A DNA stretch of 64,000 nt from Colwellia sp. E2M01 (GCF_018860585.1 NZ_JAHKPR010000030.1:130237-194236), one strand, 5' to 3'; positions 1 to 11,140 are shown, numbered from the stretch's first letter. The notes: generated from the letters alone by a model not told the origin. Made by a program: numbers and translations.

Positions 1-401
1 CAATGGGCGGTGATCCTCAACCTACAAGCTATATCAGTGCCGCTATCCAAGCTTGTTCTATTTGTGTCAAACAACTTGCTGAAAACGTATTAAAAAAATC
101 AGCGGAAGAAGAATACGTTGAAGAAGCCGAAGATACTGATAATGAAATGGAAAAAAGCGAATCTAATCTAGGTATCAATCAGCAGATAAATTCAAGAGAA
201 AAAGCAATTCAAAACTTAGATGTTATCGCTGCTTATTTTCGTAAAACAGAACCTCATTCACCAATGTCATATGCCATAGAGCAAGTGATACGTTGGAGCG
301 AATTAAGTCTGCCAGAATTATTACAAGAGCTTATTCAAGATGGGGATGCCCGTAATGGTTTCTTCAAATTATCAGGCATTAGAACAGAAAACGAAACATA
401 A
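1..401 (+). CDS. tssA: TssA (ImpA family) type VI secretion protein, C-terminal part
   Basis: The reading frame is open from the left edge and stops at 399-401, so only the last 130 or so residues are seen. The segment REKAIQNLDVIAAYFRKTEP followed by HSPMSYAIEQ and RWSELSLPELL is the conserved C-terminal block of ImpA/TssA proteins. TssA binds the baseplate and caps and guides sheath assembly in the cytoplasm. An acidic linker (about residues 35-55, rich in E and D) precedes the domain. The gene is followed by tssB after 49 bases, the usual imp-cluster order. The ATG at base 3 is probably internal, since full-length TssA proteins are several hundred residues long. Confidence 0.85.
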   Translation, partial: MGGDPQPTSYISAAIQACSICVKQLAENVLKKSAEEEYVEEAEDTDNEMEKSESNLGINQQINSREKAIQNLDVIAAYFRKTEPHSPMSYAIEQVIRWSELSLPELLQELIQDGDARNGFFKLSGIRTENET

Positions 402-428
402 CACTAAAGCGGTATTTTACTGCGTAAT

Positions 429-450
429 TTAATATTAGAAAGGAGATCTC
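429..450 (+). promoter_or_regulatory. strong ribosome binding site of tssB
   Basis: AAAGGAGA lies about six bases before the tssB ATG at 451, a near-perfect Shine-Dalgarno sequence. This fits the high demand for sheath subunits. Confidence 0.6.
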
Positions 451-951
451 ATGAGTATACATGATAAATTAAAAAGAGTTAGAAAACCCCGCGTTCACAT
501 AACATACGATGTAGAAACCGAAGGTGCTATTGTTAAAAAAGAATTACCTTTTGTTATTGGTATTACAGGGGATTTCTCTGGTCATAATACAAAAGATTTA
601 AAACCATTAAAAGATCGACGCTTTGTGCAAATAGACCGTGATAATTTTGATGAAGTATTACACCGTATGAACCCTCAATTAGAGATTGCGGTTGATAATA
701 CCTTAACGGATGATGATACACAGTTGAAAGTTGCTTTAGACTTTAAATCATTAAATGATTTTGAACCTGCTTCGATTGTTAATCAGGTTGAGCCCCTTAA
801 AAAAATGATGGAAACACGTAATAAACTTCGTGATTTAATGACTAAAGTGGATAGATCTGAAGACTTAGAAAACATTTTAGAGGATGTATTAAGTAATACC
901 GCTAGTTTAGATAAATTAGCGAAAGAATTAGATATTCAAGGAGCAGAGTAA
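451..951 (+). CDS. tssB: TssB, small sheath subunit of the T6SS
   Basis: At 166 residues this matches the VipA/ImpB family in length and sequence. It has the N-terminal motif [13 protein letters not shown], then [14 protein letters not shown], the segment [15 protein letters not shown], and a C-terminal helix [18 protein letters not shown]. TssB pairs with TssC to form the contractile cytoplasmic sheath around the Hcp tube. Its last bases overlap the ATG of tssC (TAATG at 949-953), indicating translational coupling and matched synthesis. Confidence 0.96.
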   Translation: MSIHDKLKRVRKPRVHITYDVETEGAIVKKELPFVIGITGDFSGHNTKDLKPLKDRRFVQIDRDNFDEVLHRMNPQLEIAVDNTLTDDDTQLKVALDFKSLNDFEPASIVNQVEPLKKMMETRNKLRDLMTKVDRSEDLENILEDVLSNTASLDKLAKELDIQGAE

Positions 952-2438
952 TGAGTATGGAAGCTGAAGTATTACAAGCGACAAGTGAAGAAACAGGCTT
1001 TTCTATTTTAGATCAAGCGATTGATGCAACGAAACAAACAGAATCTTCACGTGCAGAAGAGTTGATCAGATCGTTAACAGAAGAAGCCCTTAAAGGTACT
1101 GTCCAATGGAACAAAAACCTAACAGTTACATTCAATCAAGCTATTCAAATAATTGATGAAACAATTTCGAAGCAACTTGCTGCTATTATGCATAACGAAG
1201 AGTTTCAAAAGTTAGAAGGAAGCTGGCGTGGACTTAACCATACTGTTCAAAATTCAGAAACGAATGCGACACTTAAAATTCGTATCATGAGTTTGAGCAA
1301 AAAAGAACTTCATAAAGATTTAAGTAAAGCCGTTGAGTTTGATCAAAGTCAAACCTTTAAAAAGATATATGAAGCTGAATTTGGTACACCTGGCGGTGAA
1401 CCTTACGGATGTATTGTTGGTGATTATGAATTTAGTAACCATCCTACCGACGTAGAAACATTATCATTAATGTCAAACGTCGCGGCGGCAGGTTTCTGTC
1501 CGTTTATATCTGCTGCTGGTTCATCACTATTCGGTTTTGATGATTGGACAGAGTTAAGTAAACCTCGCGATTTAGAAAAAGTATTTGAATCACTAGAATA
1601 TACCAAATGGCGCTCGTTCAGAGATAGTGATGATTCTCGCTTTGTTACGTTAACAATGCCGAGAGTTTTAGCTAGATTACCTTACGGTGAATCTACTCAA
1701 CCAGTAGAAGAATTCCGTTATGAAGAATTAGAGTTAGACGATACGCAAACACGCTCTAAAACAGCAGAACATGATAATTATTGTTGGATGAATGCATCAT
1801 ATGTAATGGCAACGAATATGGGGAAAGCATTTAGTAAATATGGCTTTTGTACTGCAATTCGTGGTGCTGAGGGAGGCGGAAAAGTTGAAGGCTTACCGGC
1901 ACATGTATTTACTAGTGATGATGGTGATCCGGATCTTAAATGTCCAACAGAAATTGGCATTACTGATAGACGAGAAGCAGAACTGAGTAAACTTGGCTTT
2001 TTACCATTATGTCACTACAAACATACTGATTACGCAGTATTCTTTGGCTCACAAAGTTGTCAAAAACCACAAATTTTTGATAGTCATGATGCAACAGCAA
2101 ATGCTGCGATATCTGCACGACTTCCTTACTTAATGGCAACATCAAGATTTGCCCATTATTTGAAAGTAATGGCAAGAGATAAAATAGGTAGTTTCATGGA
2201 AGCAGAAGATGTTGAAGCTTGGTTAAACCGTTGGATATTATCTTTCGTCAATGCATCAGAGGGAGGAGGACAAGAAATTCGTGCTAAATACCCATTAGCT
2301 GATGCTAAAGTAGAAGTTAAAGAGATACCAGGTCAACCAGGTGCATATAATGCGGTTGCTTGGTTACGTCCATGGTTACAAATGGAAGAGTTAACTGCTT
2401 CATTACGTTTAGTTGCAAAAATTCCAAGTATTGGTTAA
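951..2438 (+). CDS. tssC: TssC, large sheath subunit of the T6SS
   Basis: At 495 residues this is a full-length VipB/ImpC/EvpB-family protein. Diagnostic segments are [66 protein letters not shown] and [15 protein letters not shown] [17 protein letters not shown]. The C-terminal part [20 protein letters not shown] is the strand that interlocks with TssB. It assembles with TssB into the contractile sheath that ClpV later recycles. It starts inside the tssB stop codon. A second TssC-like gene follows 44 bases later. Confidence 0.96.
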   Translation: MSMEAEVLQATSEETGFSILDQAIDATKQTESSRAEELIRSLTEEALKGTVQWNKNLTVTFNQAIQIIDETISKQLAAIMHNEEFQKLEGSWRGLNHTVQNSETNATLKIRIMSLSKKELHKDLSKAVEFDQSQTFKKIYEAEFGTPGGEPYGCIVGDYEFSNHPTDVETLSLMSNVAAAGFCPFISAAGSSLFGFDDWTELSKPRDLEKVFESLEYTKWRSFRDSDDSRFVTLTMPRVLARLPYGESTQPVEEFRYEELELDDTQTRSKTAEHDNYCWMNASYVMATNMGKAFSKYGFCTAIRGAEGGGKVEGLPAHVFTSDDGDPDLKCPTEIGITDRREAELSKLGFLPLCHYKHTDYAVFFGSQSCQKPQIFDSHDATANAAISARLPYLMATSRFAHYLKVMARDKIGSFMEAEDVEAWLNRWILSFVNASEGGGQEIRAKYPLADAKVEVKEIPGQPGAYNAVAWLRPWLQMEELTASLRLVAKIPSIG

Positions 2439-2482
2439 TTTGCGAAATTATTGAGCTGATAGGTCAAGGATATATAAACATT

Positions 2483-4012
2483 ATGCAGGAAGCTATTTCA
2501 TTTGTGGAGAATGAAATATTTACCAAAGAGGTAGATATCGAAGCCACAAATCCTTCAGCTCAACAGTTACACAGTAAACACTTAGTCGACCGTTTTTTAC
2601 GAGAGACTGATATGAAAAAATCGTTAATGTTATGGCTTGAAAATTCAGGCTATAACACTGACAATATTAAGAAAAATAATATACTTTCATTGTTGCGTAA
2701 AGCTATAGCAGATATAGATAAAAAACTATCTACACAAATAAATTGCATTATTCATCATACCGAATTTCAAGCACTTGAATCTGCTTGGCGTGGTGCATTA
2801 TATTTAGTCAATCAAAAGGAAACTAACGACAAAAATCAAAAAGTAAAAATAAAACTTTTAGATTGTAGTTGGAAAACCCTTAGTAAAGATATAAATAAGG
2901 CGATAGAGTTCGATCAAAGTGAATTCTTTAAACTGGTTTATAACAATGAATACGATATGTCTGGAGGTGAGCCTTTTGGACTGCTGATCGGTAATTATCA
3001 AATATCCCATCAAAATAGAGAGGGTAGCTTGATAAATGACATTGACATTCTCAAAGAAGTTACTCGAACTGCCGCCGCCGCATTTTCTCCTTTTATTACC
3101 TCAGCTCATCCCTCTTTTTTTGGTGTTGATAATTTTTCTGATTTAGCTATACACACAGATTTCACTAATAGTTTTAACCAAATTGAGTACATCAAATGGA
3201 ATTCTTTGCGGGATATGGATGATGCACGATTTTTAGGGATCACATTACCTTACACCTTAATGAGAGCACCTTATAAAAATGATGGAAGTAGAAACGAAGC
3301 TTTCCGATTTACTGAGGTAATTAAAGATCCACAAAAAGATCACCTTTGGGGGAATGCTTCTTTTGCCTTTGGGGGCGTGCTTATTCGTGCGTTTGCAGAA
3401 TCAGCTTGGTTTGGTCAGATTAGAGGTATGCAGCCAGGTGTAAAAAGTAAAGGTTTAGTGTGTGATTTACCAGTATGTCAATATGAAACTGATTTGTATC
3501 GAGGAAGAAGCAAGCCATCAATTAACTTATTAATTAGTGATCGCGCTGAAAAAGCACTTTCAGATAATGGTTTTATTCCTTTATCTGCTGTTCCAGGAAG
3601 TGAACACTTAGTGTTTTATAGTAACTCATCTACTCAAAAACCTATTGAATATGATTCTATTTCAGCAACCGTTAATGCAAAACTTTCCTGTATGTTGCAA
3701 TACATTTTATGTGTTTCTCGCTTCGCTCATTATATAAAAGCAATAGGCCGAGAAAAAATTGGTACTTACAGAAATGCAGAGCTTTGTGAGCGAGAGTTGC
3801 AAAAGTGGTTGTATCAATATACAACCGCCTCTGAATCAGCATCAGATCTAGTGCGAAGTAAATATCCGCTTCAAACTGCACAAGTCCAAGTAAAAGAAAT
3901 AAGAGGTAAACCAGGGCACTTTTATTCAACTATTCAGTTGCAGCCCCATTTCCAATTAGATCAAATGATCTCAAGTATAAAACTGGTGACAGAGTTAACA
4001 CCTAAAAATTAA
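2483..4012 (+). CDS. second TssC-like sheath protein (ImpD type)
   Basis: The protein starts at ATG 2483 (MQEAISFVENEIF), preceded by AAGGA about 11 bases upstream; the open frame to its left overlaps tssC and is not coding. The 509-residue product has the TssC motifs throughout: HHTEFQALESAWRGAL, EFDQSEFFKLVYNNEYDMS, GGEPFGLLIGNYQIS, EYIKWNSLRDMDDARFLGI, and the terminal AQVQVKEIRGKPGHFYSTIQ. It is clearly diverged from its neighbour, so it is an old paralogue and not a recent copy. Imp-type clusters such as that of Rhizobium carry such an impD gene between impC and impE, exactly as here. Its role is not settled; it could be a minor sheath or assembly component. Confidence 0.88.
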   Translation: MQEAISFVENEIFTKEVDIEATNPSAQQLHSKHLVDRFLRETDMKKSLMLWLENSGYNTDNIKKNNILSLLRKAIADIDKKLSTQINCIIHHTEFQALESAWRGALYLVNQKETNDKNQKVKIKLLDCSWKTLSKDINKAIEFDQSEFFKLVYNNEYDMSGGEPFGLLIGNYQISHQNREGSLINDIDILKEVTRTAAAAFSPFITSAHPSFFGVDNFSDLAIHTDFTNSFNQIEYIKWNSLRDMDDARFLGITLPYTLMRAPYKNDGSRNEAFRFTEVIKDPQKDHLWGNASFAFGGVLIRAFAESAWFGQIRGMQPGVKSKGLVCDLPVCQYETDLYRGRSKPSINLLISDRAEKALSDNGFIPLSAVPGSEHLVFYSNSSTQKPIEYDSISATVNAKLSCMLQYILCVSRFAHYIKAIGREKIGTYRNAELCERELQKWLYQYTTASESASDLVRSKYPLQTAQVQVKEIRGKPGHFYSTIQLQPHFQLDQMISSIKLVTELTPKN

Positions 4013-4030
4013 AGCTAAAAAGGAATTAAC

Positions 4031-4810
4031 ATGAAAAAAATACAAGAATTGCTTCAAGAATCTCGACTGTCTGACAGCATATCTCATTTAGAAATACAAT
4101 TACGTGATGATCCATTAAATGTTGACGCTAAGAGTAGCTTAATTGAATTACTTTGTATTAATGGTGAATTAGAACGTGCGGACAAACAACTTAATTACAT
4201 GGTACAAAAACACCCTGATTTTTTAATTGGCGCTGCCAACTTAAGACAATTAATTCATGCTGAACAAAGTAGACAAGACTTTTTAATTGGCAAATCGGTT
4301 CCTCATATATTTACTGAGTCTGACGCACACATTGAGGCGTTTATGTCGCTTCGAGTAGAAATGAATCAAGGAAATGCAGAAAGTATAACTAATAGCGCCT
4401 TAAAACTTGAAGAAAACAGAACAGATATTCAAGTAGAACTAAATGGTGAAGTTGTTAATGAGTTTAGAGATTTAGATGATTCTCTTGGTGGTTTCCTTGA
4501 AATATTTGGGACAGATGGAAAATATTATATCGCTCAGATAAAAGATATTGAATATATTCATTTTAAGCCAGTAAGCTCAATTATTGAACAAGTGTGGCGT
4601 CGTGTTGAACTAAGCATCAAAAATGGTCCTAGTGGGGAAGCACATATACCGCTAGTGTACGCTAATAGCAGTACGGATGCGGAAAAATTAGGTAGAGAAA
4701 CCGATTGGCAAGAAAAAGCACCCGATGTGATGGTAGGTGTTGGTCAGAAAATGTGGTTTGTGAATGATCAAGCCGTGCCTTTATCTGATTTTATAAAACT
4801 ATCTGATTAG
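4031..4810 (+). CDS. tagJ: TagJ/ImpE-family T6SS accessory protein
   Basis: The 259-residue product has the ImpE architecture. An N-terminal TPR-like helical region (SDSISHLEIQLRDDPLNVDAKSS split over two helices, with LIELLCINGELERADKQL) is followed by a C-terminal domain with FLEIFGTDGKYYIAQIKDIE and RRVELSIKNGPSGEAHIPLVYA. TagJ proteins bind the N-terminus of TssB and are thought to modulate sheath disassembly by ClpV. The gene follows the second tssC by 18 bases, with AAAAAGGA before its ATG, and ends 193 bases before the next coding region. Confidence 0.88.
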   Translation: MKKIQELLQESRLSDSISHLEIQLRDDPLNVDAKSSLIELLCINGELERADKQLNYMVQKHPDFLIGAANLRQLIHAEQSRQDFLIGKSVPHIFTESDAHIEAFMSLRVEMNQGNAESITNSALKLEENRTDIQVELNGEVVNEFRDLDDSLGGFLEIFGTDGKYYIAQIKDIEYIHFKPVSSIIEQVWRRVELSIKNGPSGEAHIPLVYANSSTDAEKLGRETDWQEKAPDVMVGVGQKMWFVNDQAVPLSDFIKLSD

Positions 4811-5054
4811 TGATTATCTATTTTTAACTTAAAAGCCAGTTGTTTTATAATGTAACTTCAGGGTAAAATAATTGTAAAGGTAAAGTAAAGTTGTGTTTAA
4901 GGGTAAATAACATTTACTTGTTTACCCGAAGAGAAATGAATACGGATTGTTTGATAAACGCAATAATATTCTTTGCTAGATAAGTCGTATCAGTAAAGAG
5001 TATTTGTTTGATTCGCGAGTATTATGGAATTATGGAATATATTATGGAAAGCAC

Positions 5055-5543
5055 GTGGGTATAAATAAATATCAACTTATTCAAGCTTCTATTCTAGATA
5101 GGCTTATGGATGACTCCCCTACAACGCCAGATATTAAAGAGTCTAATAAGGGACTTAATTTAAAACAATTAAGGGCAAATGTTAGACGTGATCTCGAAAA
5201 CTTACTGAATGCTAAAGTACCGTGGTTAACGTGGCCCGAAAGTTATAAAGAGTTGGATAAGTCTTTATTAAATTATGGTTTACACGACTTCTCTACTATG
5301 GCTGTTGCTAGCTTAGAAGGTAGACAATATTTATGCCAACAAGTAGCTGAAGTTATTAAGCGGTTTGAACCACGCTTTATACAGGTTGATGTTGAAGCTA
5401 TTGATAATGAAAAACCGCTAGATCGCATAATGAGATTACGGATAAACGCCTTGCTTTATGCTGATCCTGAACCTGAATATATTACGTTTGATTCAGAAGT
5501 AGAGCCTGTCAATTTAGGGTTAAAAGTAATAGAGACTTTATAA
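5055..5543 (+). CDS. tssE: TssE, baseplate protein of the T6SS
   Basis: The product belongs to the gp25-like TssE family: QASILDRLMDD near the N-terminus, NLKQLRANVRRDLENLLNAK, SLLNYGLHDFSTM, and a C-terminal IKRFEPRFIQVDVEAI. TssE forms the baseplate wedge with TssF, TssG and TssK. No in-frame ATG precedes the conserved core. GTG 5055 (GGAAAG three bases before) and TTG 5004 (AAAGAG three bases before) are the candidates; the extra 17 residues from TTG look unlike the family, so GTG is preferred with modest certainty. Its stop overlaps the ATG of tssF. Confidence 0.85.
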   Translation: MGINKYQLIQASILDRLMDDSPTTPDIKESNKGLNLKQLRANVRRDLENLLNAKVPWLTWPESYKELDKSLLNYGLHDFSTMAVASLEGRQYLCQQVAEVIKRFEPRFIQVDVEAIDNEKPLDRIMRLRINALLYADPEPEYITFDSEVEPVNLGLKVIETL

Positions 5544-7375
5544 TGAATGAAGATTTATTAAAATATTATAACCGTGAACTCGCCTTTATACGTCATATGG
5601 GCTCAGAGTTTGCCACAAATTATCCTAAGCTAGCAGGGCGACTACGTTTGAGTGATGAACATGTAGAAGATCCTCATGTATCACGATTGATAGAAGCATT
5701 TTCGTTATTAACTGCTCAAATAAGACAAAAATTAGATGATAGCTTTCCTGAGTTGACAGAGGCATTATTAGGGCAAATATATCCTGATTACCAAGCGCCT
5801 GTACCGTCAATGACAGTAATAAAAATGGTAACTGAAAATATATCTACAACGGGAGTTTTACTACCTCAAAATACTAAAGTAGACACCCAAGTTGAAGGAA
5901 TGAAAACGTGCCACTTTAAAACATGTTACGACACTTACTTATGGCCAATTGAAGTATCTGAAGCTCAGTTTCAAAATGCTCCTTTTAATGCACCAGAGCC
6001 TATCTGGCATACACGCTCAAAAGCGATAATAAAACTTGCAATAAAAGGGGAGTTCGATGAAGTCTCTATGGCAACCCTAGGGCTTGATAAATTACGGTTT
6101 TTTCTTAATGGTCAAGCACATCAAACTTATTATTTATATCAATTAATATTTCAACATTGTGTTGGTCTTGCCATAGTAAAAAATGATGATTGGTCGACTG
6201 TTAAATATTTAGAAAAAAGGCACCTTAAAGCTGTTGGTTTTGATGATGAAGACCAAGTTGTACCATATAGTAAAAAAACCTTATCAGGTTATCGATTATT
6301 AGTTGAAAACTTTATTTTCCCTGAAAAATTTTTATTTTTCGACATTGATGAATTAGATAAAAAATGGGTAAATATTGAGGATGAGTTTGAAATATATATT
6401 TATTTAAAAGAAGGCTCTGAAGAATTAGAAAAGCAAGTCAACGAGAACAATTTTTTATTGGGTTGTACCCCTGTTATTAATCTTTTTGAACAAGAACTAG
6501 AGCCCGTTCGTGTAGAGTCATCAGAATACGAATATAAACTTGCACCTCGCTATCTTGATGCTGAGGTTGCTGAAATAATAAATATAAAAGAAGTTATTGC
6601 GTTTGACCATAAAGATAATAAAACCACAGTTACACCGTTTTATGGTGAAACTCACCCCGCATATCTTGACCAAGACCGAATGTTTTGGAATGGCCGTAGA
6701 GAAGCTGCTAATTGGGCTGGTGGTTATGCTGAGTTTGGAACTGATCTTTATTTGTCACTCGTCGATCATAATTTTGCAGGGTATAACGCGCAAGAAGATT
6801 ACGGTTCATGGCTGTTAAGTATTAGAGCCGAGTGCAGTAACCGAAACTTACCAGCACATTTACCTTTTGGTACGGATGAACCAAAAATGTTTATTCCAGA
6901 CCGAGCGGATATTATTAAAAAGGTAAAGTGTTTACTCGCACCTACATTACCTGTAAGAGCCGCATTAAATGAGGCGTCTAGGTGGCAACTTATTAGTCAT
7001 CTATCACTAGACAGTTTCAGTGGTGAGAATGCGCTACACCAACTTAAAGAAGTGTTAAAGCTTTACGACTTTAAATGTTCACCCGAAAATAAAACGCTAA
7101 TTGAAAATATTGTTGCTATTGATGTGAGCACCACAACGGCTCGTGTAAATCAACGAGGTTTAGTCGGCTTTAGTACAGGTAATGATATTTTACTTACCTT
7201 TGCTCAAGATCACTATTTAGGTAGCGGTATGTTCTTCTTTTGCACGGTACTTGATCGTTTCTTTGCTCAGTTTGCCGCTATTAATAGCTTTACGCGTTTA
7301 AGTGTTCAATTTAACAATAAAGATGGCATCTACCATACTTGGCCAAGTCGAGCAGGAAAGGCGCCATTACTATGA
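5543..7375 (+). CDS. tssF: TssF, baseplate protein of the T6SS
   Basis: The 610-residue protein begins with MNEDLLKYYNRELAFIRHMG and FATNYPKLAGRL, the hallmark N-terminus of ImpG/TssF. Further family segments are DPHVSRLIEAFSLLTAQIR, KLDDSFPELTEALL and, near the C-terminus, GSGMFFFCTVLDRFFAQFA and AAINSFTRLSVQ. Two TssF copies and one TssG form the baseplate core with TssE and TssK. It overlaps tssE by one base at the start and tssG by four bases (ATGA) at the end, so tssEFG are translationally coupled. Confidence 0.95.
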   Translation: MNEDLLKYYNRELAFIRHMGSEFATNYPKLAGRLRLSDEHVEDPHVSRLIEAFSLLTAQIRQKLDDSFPELTEALLGQIYPDYQAPVPSMTVIKMVTENISTTGVLLPQNTKVDTQVEGMKTCHFKTCYDTYLWPIEVSEAQFQNAPFNAPEPIWHTRSKAIIKLAIKGEFDEVSMATLGLDKLRFFLNGQAHQTYYLYQLIFQHCVGLAIVKNDDWSTVKYLEKRHLKAVGFDDEDQVVPYSKKTLSGYRLLVENFIFPEKFLFFDIDELDKKWVNIEDEFEIYIYLKEGSEELEKQVNENNFLLGCTPVINLFEQELEPVRVESSEYEYKLAPRYLDAEVAEIINIKEVIAFDHKDNKTTVTPFYGETHPAYLDQDRMFWNGRREAANWAGGYAEFGTDLYLSLVDHNFAGYNAQEDYGSWLLSIRAECSNRNLPAHLPFGTDEPKMFIPDRADIIKKVKCLLAPTLPVRAALNEASRWQLISHLSLDSFSGENALHQLKEVLKLYDFKCSPENKTLIENIVAIDVSTTTARVNQRGLVGFSTGNDILLTFAQDHYLGSGMFFFCTVLDRFFAQFAAINSFTRLSVQFNNKDGIYHTWPSRAGKAPLL

Positions 7376-8358
7376 GTATTCAAGAACTTATAGATAATCC
7401 TAATGAGTATGATTTTTATAAAGCGGTGTTCGTTTTACAGCAACAATTAGTATCAAATAATTGTAAGCATAATAAAGTAGGCTGTGATGGTTTACCCAAA
7501 AGTGAGCTGGTCAGGTTTAAAGCGGATCAACATTTAGGTTTTCCAGGGCAATCTGTTAGTAAAATTGATATAAAAAATAGTGAAGACAAAGATAAAGTTG
7601 CCGTAGATATGCATGTCTCTTTTATGGGCTTAACGGGGATTAGCGGTGCATTACCACAACATTACAGCGAATTAGTATTAGAAAGGCTTAAGTTGAAAGA
7701 TACGGGAATGCGAGACTTTTATGATTTATTTAATCACCGCCTTATTTCATTATTTTATCGAGCTTGGGAAAAATATAGATTTTCTGTTAATTATCAAAGT
7801 AATTTAGAAGCTAAGTCGGATAGCTTCACTTCCGTATTAGAAAAACTTTCAGGTGAACAAGCGATACAAAAATACTATGCGGGCCTTTTTAATAAGAAAG
7901 TTAAAACTATTGATGGCTTAACGTTAATTTTAAGAGATTTCACTCAATGCGAAGTAAATATTAAGCAATTTCAAGGGCAATGGCAAAGACTATCAATATT
8001 AGATCAAACACGCTTAGGTGGGAAAAAATCTCCAGAAGGACAATTTGCTGCCCTTGGCGTTGATGCCACAATAGGAAGTAAAGTGTGGGATATAAATTCA
8101 GCGATCGCTATTGTTATTAAGCCAAATGCTAACACTAAAATACATTCTTTTTTACCAGGGCAGAAAACCAGCCGTTTGTTAAAAAGCTTGATCAAAAGTT
8201 ATCTTGGTATTACTACAAAATTTAAAATCCATCTTGAGATACAAACGAAACAAATTCCAATAGCACAATTATCAACTAAATCAGTGCCATTAGGCCATGG
8301 TTGCGGTTTGCTTTCAAAAAATAATGAAGATATAAAAACTTGTTTATTACCTTTATAG
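7372..8358 (+). CDS. tssG: TssG, baseplate protein of the T6SS
   Basis: The start is ATG 7372, inside the tssF stop (ATGA); the frame open to its left belongs to tssF. The 328-residue product has the ImpH/TssG pattern: YDFYKAVFVLQQ, the motif VRFKADQHLGFPGQ, VSFMGLTGISGALPQHYSE and DFYDLFNHRLISLFYRAWEK. In the C-terminal half there are TRLGGKKSPEGQFAALGVDA and the basic KTSRLLKSLIKSYLG. TssG joins TssE and TssF in the baseplate wedge. Seventy bases separate it from clpV. Confidence 0.95.
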   Translation: MSIQELIDNPNEYDFYKAVFVLQQQLVSNNCKHNKVGCDGLPKSELVRFKADQHLGFPGQSVSKIDIKNSEDKDKVAVDMHVSFMGLTGISGALPQHYSELVLERLKLKDTGMRDFYDLFNHRLISLFYRAWEKYRFSVNYQSNLEAKSDSFTSVLEKLSGEQAIQKYYAGLFNKKVKTIDGLTLILRDFTQCEVNIKQFQGQWQRLSILDQTRLGGKKSPEGQFAALGVDATIGSKVWDINSAIAIVIKPNANTKIHSFLPGQKTSRLLKSLIKSYLGITTKFKIHLEIQTKQIPIAQLSTKSVPLGHGCGLLSKNNEDIKTCLLPL

Positions 8359-8427
8359 AATATGCTCATGCGCTATAAAGGTTTGAACACAAAGAAACTG
8401 TAAATAAATAATAAGGGACTAATAATT

Positions 8428-11031
8428 ATGTCAGCAATGACTTTAAATAAACTAGTAGAAAAACTAACTCCAAGCTGTCGAGAGTCATTAGAATCAGCCG
8501 CAAGTATATGCCACAGCAGAAGTCAGTTTACTGTTGAAATAGAACATTGGTTACTTGCTTTATTAGAAAAAGAGTCTGATGATTTACGATTAATTATGGC
8601 AAGTTTTTCTGTAGAACGTGCAACATTAATTCATGAATTACAACAAGGTTTAGAAAAGCTAAAAACAGGTAACAGTGCATCACCTAGCTTATCTCCTCAT
8701 ATTGTTAATTTATTAAGCCAAACATGGCTTAATACCACTATAGAATTTAATGACAACCAAATACGCTCGGCTTATATTATTTATACGTTATTAAATAATG
8801 ATTCATTAAGTACGCTTATTTCTCGTTCTGCTAAAGAACTTTTTAAAGTCGATGCAGGACAATTGCTTCATGCATGGCCACAACTGTCAGCCCAATCAGC
8901 TGAATCGTCAGGTGAACAACAGCCAGCAACTCCGTCAACGGGTACAAAAACAAGTAAAACCCCAAGTTTAGATCAATACACGCAAGATTTAACAGCGGAC
9001 GCTAAATCGGGCAAAATAGATCCTATTTTGGGGCGTGATAATGAAATCAGACAAATGATTGATATTTTGACACGCCGCCGACAAAACAACCCTATTTTAA
9101 CAGGTGAGGCAGGTGTTGGTAAAACGGCAGTTGTTGAAGGATTAGCGTTAAAAATTGCTAAGAAAGACGTACCTCAAGCCCTTAAAGATGTGAGTCTTCA
9201 TGTACTGGATCTCGCATTACTACAGGCCGGTGCGGGTATGAAAGGTGAGTTTGAAAACCGCCTAAAATCACTTATTAGTGAAGTTAAAAACTCAATTCAT
9301 CCGATAATTTTATTTATTGATGAAGCGCACACTATGATTGGTAGCGGAGGACAAGCAGGTCAAAATGACGCGGCCAATTTGCTAAAACCAGCTTTAGCTC
9401 GTGGTGAATTAAGAATGATAGCCGCAACGACCTGGGCTGAATATAAAAAATATTTTGAAAAAGATGCTGCATTAACGCGTCGTTTTCAAGTAGTGAAAAT
9501 TGAAGAGCCTTCTGAAGAACAAGCCATTGTAATGATGCGTGGGTTATTACCTGTGATGGAAAGTCATCATAAAATCATTATATCTGACCAAGCGCTACAA
9601 GCTTCTGTTAACTTATCTCATCGTTATATTACCGGACGTCAATTACCTGACAAAGCCGTCAGCTTACTTGATACTGCTTGTGCACGAGTTGCTATGAGTC
9701 AAGGCTCTACGCCAGGAGCAGTAGAAAACTTACAACGTACTGAACAACAAATTGAAGCACAAATTAATTTGTTAAAGCGTGAAGTAAAAACAGGTGCAGA
9801 TCATAAAAAAGCATTAACCGCGCTTAATAAAACCTTAAAAGAAACTCAAAAAGCATTACTACCATTAATAGAACAATGGCAAAACGAACTAGAGCTTGTG
9901 AAGAGTGTTGCAACCTTGGTGACAGAATTACAACAAGATGATGTTGAAGATTACGATATTAAGTTAGCCGAATTAAATAAATTAAAGGCTGAACTATCTC
10001 TGAACCTTAAACCTATGGTGCATTGGCAGGTAGATGATCAACTTGTTGCTAAAGTTATCTCTGATTGGACAGGTATACCTGTTGGTAAAATGCAAAATGA
10101 TGAAATTGATATGATTTTGTCGCTAAAAGAGACTATGGAACAACGAGTTATCGGTCAATCGCATGCCTTAGAGCTTATTGCAAAAACAGTACAGATATCC
10201 AGAGCACAACTAGGGGATGAAAAGCGTCCTATAGGTGTATTTTTACTTGCGGGGCCAAGCGGTGTCGGTAAAACAGAAACAGCGTTAACCCTTGCTGAAC
10301 AAGTGTATGGCAGTGAAGAAAACATTACTGTAATTAACATGTCAGAATTTAAAGAAGAACATAAAGTGTCTTTACTACTAGGTTCACCTCCTGGCTATGT
10401 TGGTTATGGTGAAGGTGGTGTTTTAACTGAAGCAGTAAGACGTAAACCTTACAGTGTTATTCTTCTTGATGAAATGGAAAAAGCACATCCAGGTGTACAA
10501 GATATTTTTTACCAAGTGTTTGATAAAGGAACGATTAAAGATGGTGAAGGGAGAGATATAGACTTTAAGAATACCATTATCATTATGACCTCGAATGCAG
10601 GTACAGATACAACCATGGAGTTATTTGAAGATGAGAATACAGCACCATCAATTACAGGGTTACGTAGAGCGCTGCAAGATGACTTATTAACCTATTTTAA
10701 ACCCGCATTTTTAGGGCGTATTAATGTTGTGCCTTATATTCCGTTATCTGACGACATGTTAAATGAGATAACAAAACTTCAATTAGCAAGAATTGGCGTA
10801 AGATTGAGCGATCATCATCAAGCTAAATTTAGCTACAGTGACGATGTCGTTAAAAAAATAGTATCACTATGTCAAGATGCAGGCTCAGGTGCGCGTAATA
10901 TTCATAACATTTTGCAAAATACTATGTTGCCTGAATTGTCGATTAAAATTTTGAATAAAATGACTACTAACAAAAAGACTACTAATGTCAATATCAATGT
11001 TAAGGAAGATGAGTTTACATACAAAGTTTAG
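8428..11031 (+). CDS. clpV: ClpV (TssH), AAA+ ATPase that recycles the T6SS sheath
   Basis: The 867-residue protein has two AAA+ modules. The first has Walker A GEAGVGKT (about 226-233) and Walker B ILFIDEAH; the second has Walker A GPSGVGKT (609-616) and Walker [13 protein letters not shown]. An N-terminal Clp-N domain of about 150 residues and a linker with Q and T (about 155-190) precede them, and a coiled middle domain lies at about 430-530. ClpV is distinguished from ClpB by the T6SS context and by the divergent N-domain that binds TssC. It extracts and unfolds contracted sheath. It closes the structural operon and a hairpin terminator follows at 11102-11138. Confidence 0.96.
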   Translation: MSAMTLNKLVEKLTPSCRESLESAASICHSRSQFTVEIEHWLLALLEKESDDLRLIMASFSVERATLIHELQQGLEKLKTGNSASPSLSPHIVNLLSQTWLNTTIEFNDNQIRSAYIIYTLLNNDSLSTLISRSAKELFKVDAGQLLHAWPQLSAQSAESSGEQQPATPSTGTKTSKTPSLDQYTQDLTADAKSGKIDPILGRDNEIRQMIDILTRRRQNNPILTGEAGVGKTAVVEGLALKIAKKDVPQALKDVSLHVLDLALLQAGAGMKGEFENRLKSLISEVKNSIHPIILFIDEAHTMIGSGGQAGQNDAANLLKPALARGELRMIAATTWAEYKKYFEKDAALTRRFQVVKIEEPSEEQAIVMMRGLLPVMESHHKIIISDQALQASVNLSHRYITGRQLPDKAVSLLDTACARVAMSQGSTPGAVENLQRTEQQIEAQINLLKREVKTGADHKKALTALNKTLKETQKALLPLIEQWQNELELVKSVATLVTELQQDDVEDYDIKLAELNKLKAELSLNLKPMVHWQVDDQLVAKVISDWTGIPVGKMQNDEIDMILSLKETMEQRVIGQSHALELIAKTVQISRAQLGDEKRPIGVFLLAGPSGVGKTETALTLAEQVYGSEENITVINMSEFKEEHKVSLLLGSPPGYVGYGEGGVLTEAVRRKPYSVILLDEMEKAHPGVQDIFYQVFDKGTIKDGEGRDIDFKNTIIIMTSNAGTDTTMELFEDENTAPSITGLRRALQDDLLTYFKPAFLGRINVVPYIPLSDDMLNEITKLQLARIGVRLSDHHQAKFSYSDDVVKKIVSLCQDAGSGARNIHNILQNTMLPELSIKILNKMTTNKKTTNVNINVKEDEFTYKV

Positions 11032-11101
11032 GACGTCTTAATTAAATTGTCATGATATAAGACTTAACAATTAGAAAACTATATATTTAAGTGCTTCGGG
11101 T

Positions 11102-11140
11102 AAAGTACCTTCCGTGAATTCAAGGGGAGGGTACTTTTCT
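11102..11140 (+). terminator. terminator after clpV
   Basis: A 12-base stem, AAAGTACCTTCC (11102-11113) against GGAGGGTACTTT (11126-11137) with one G:T pair, is followed by TTCTT. It would end the structural T6SS operon before the separately promoted hcp. Confidence 0.65.
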
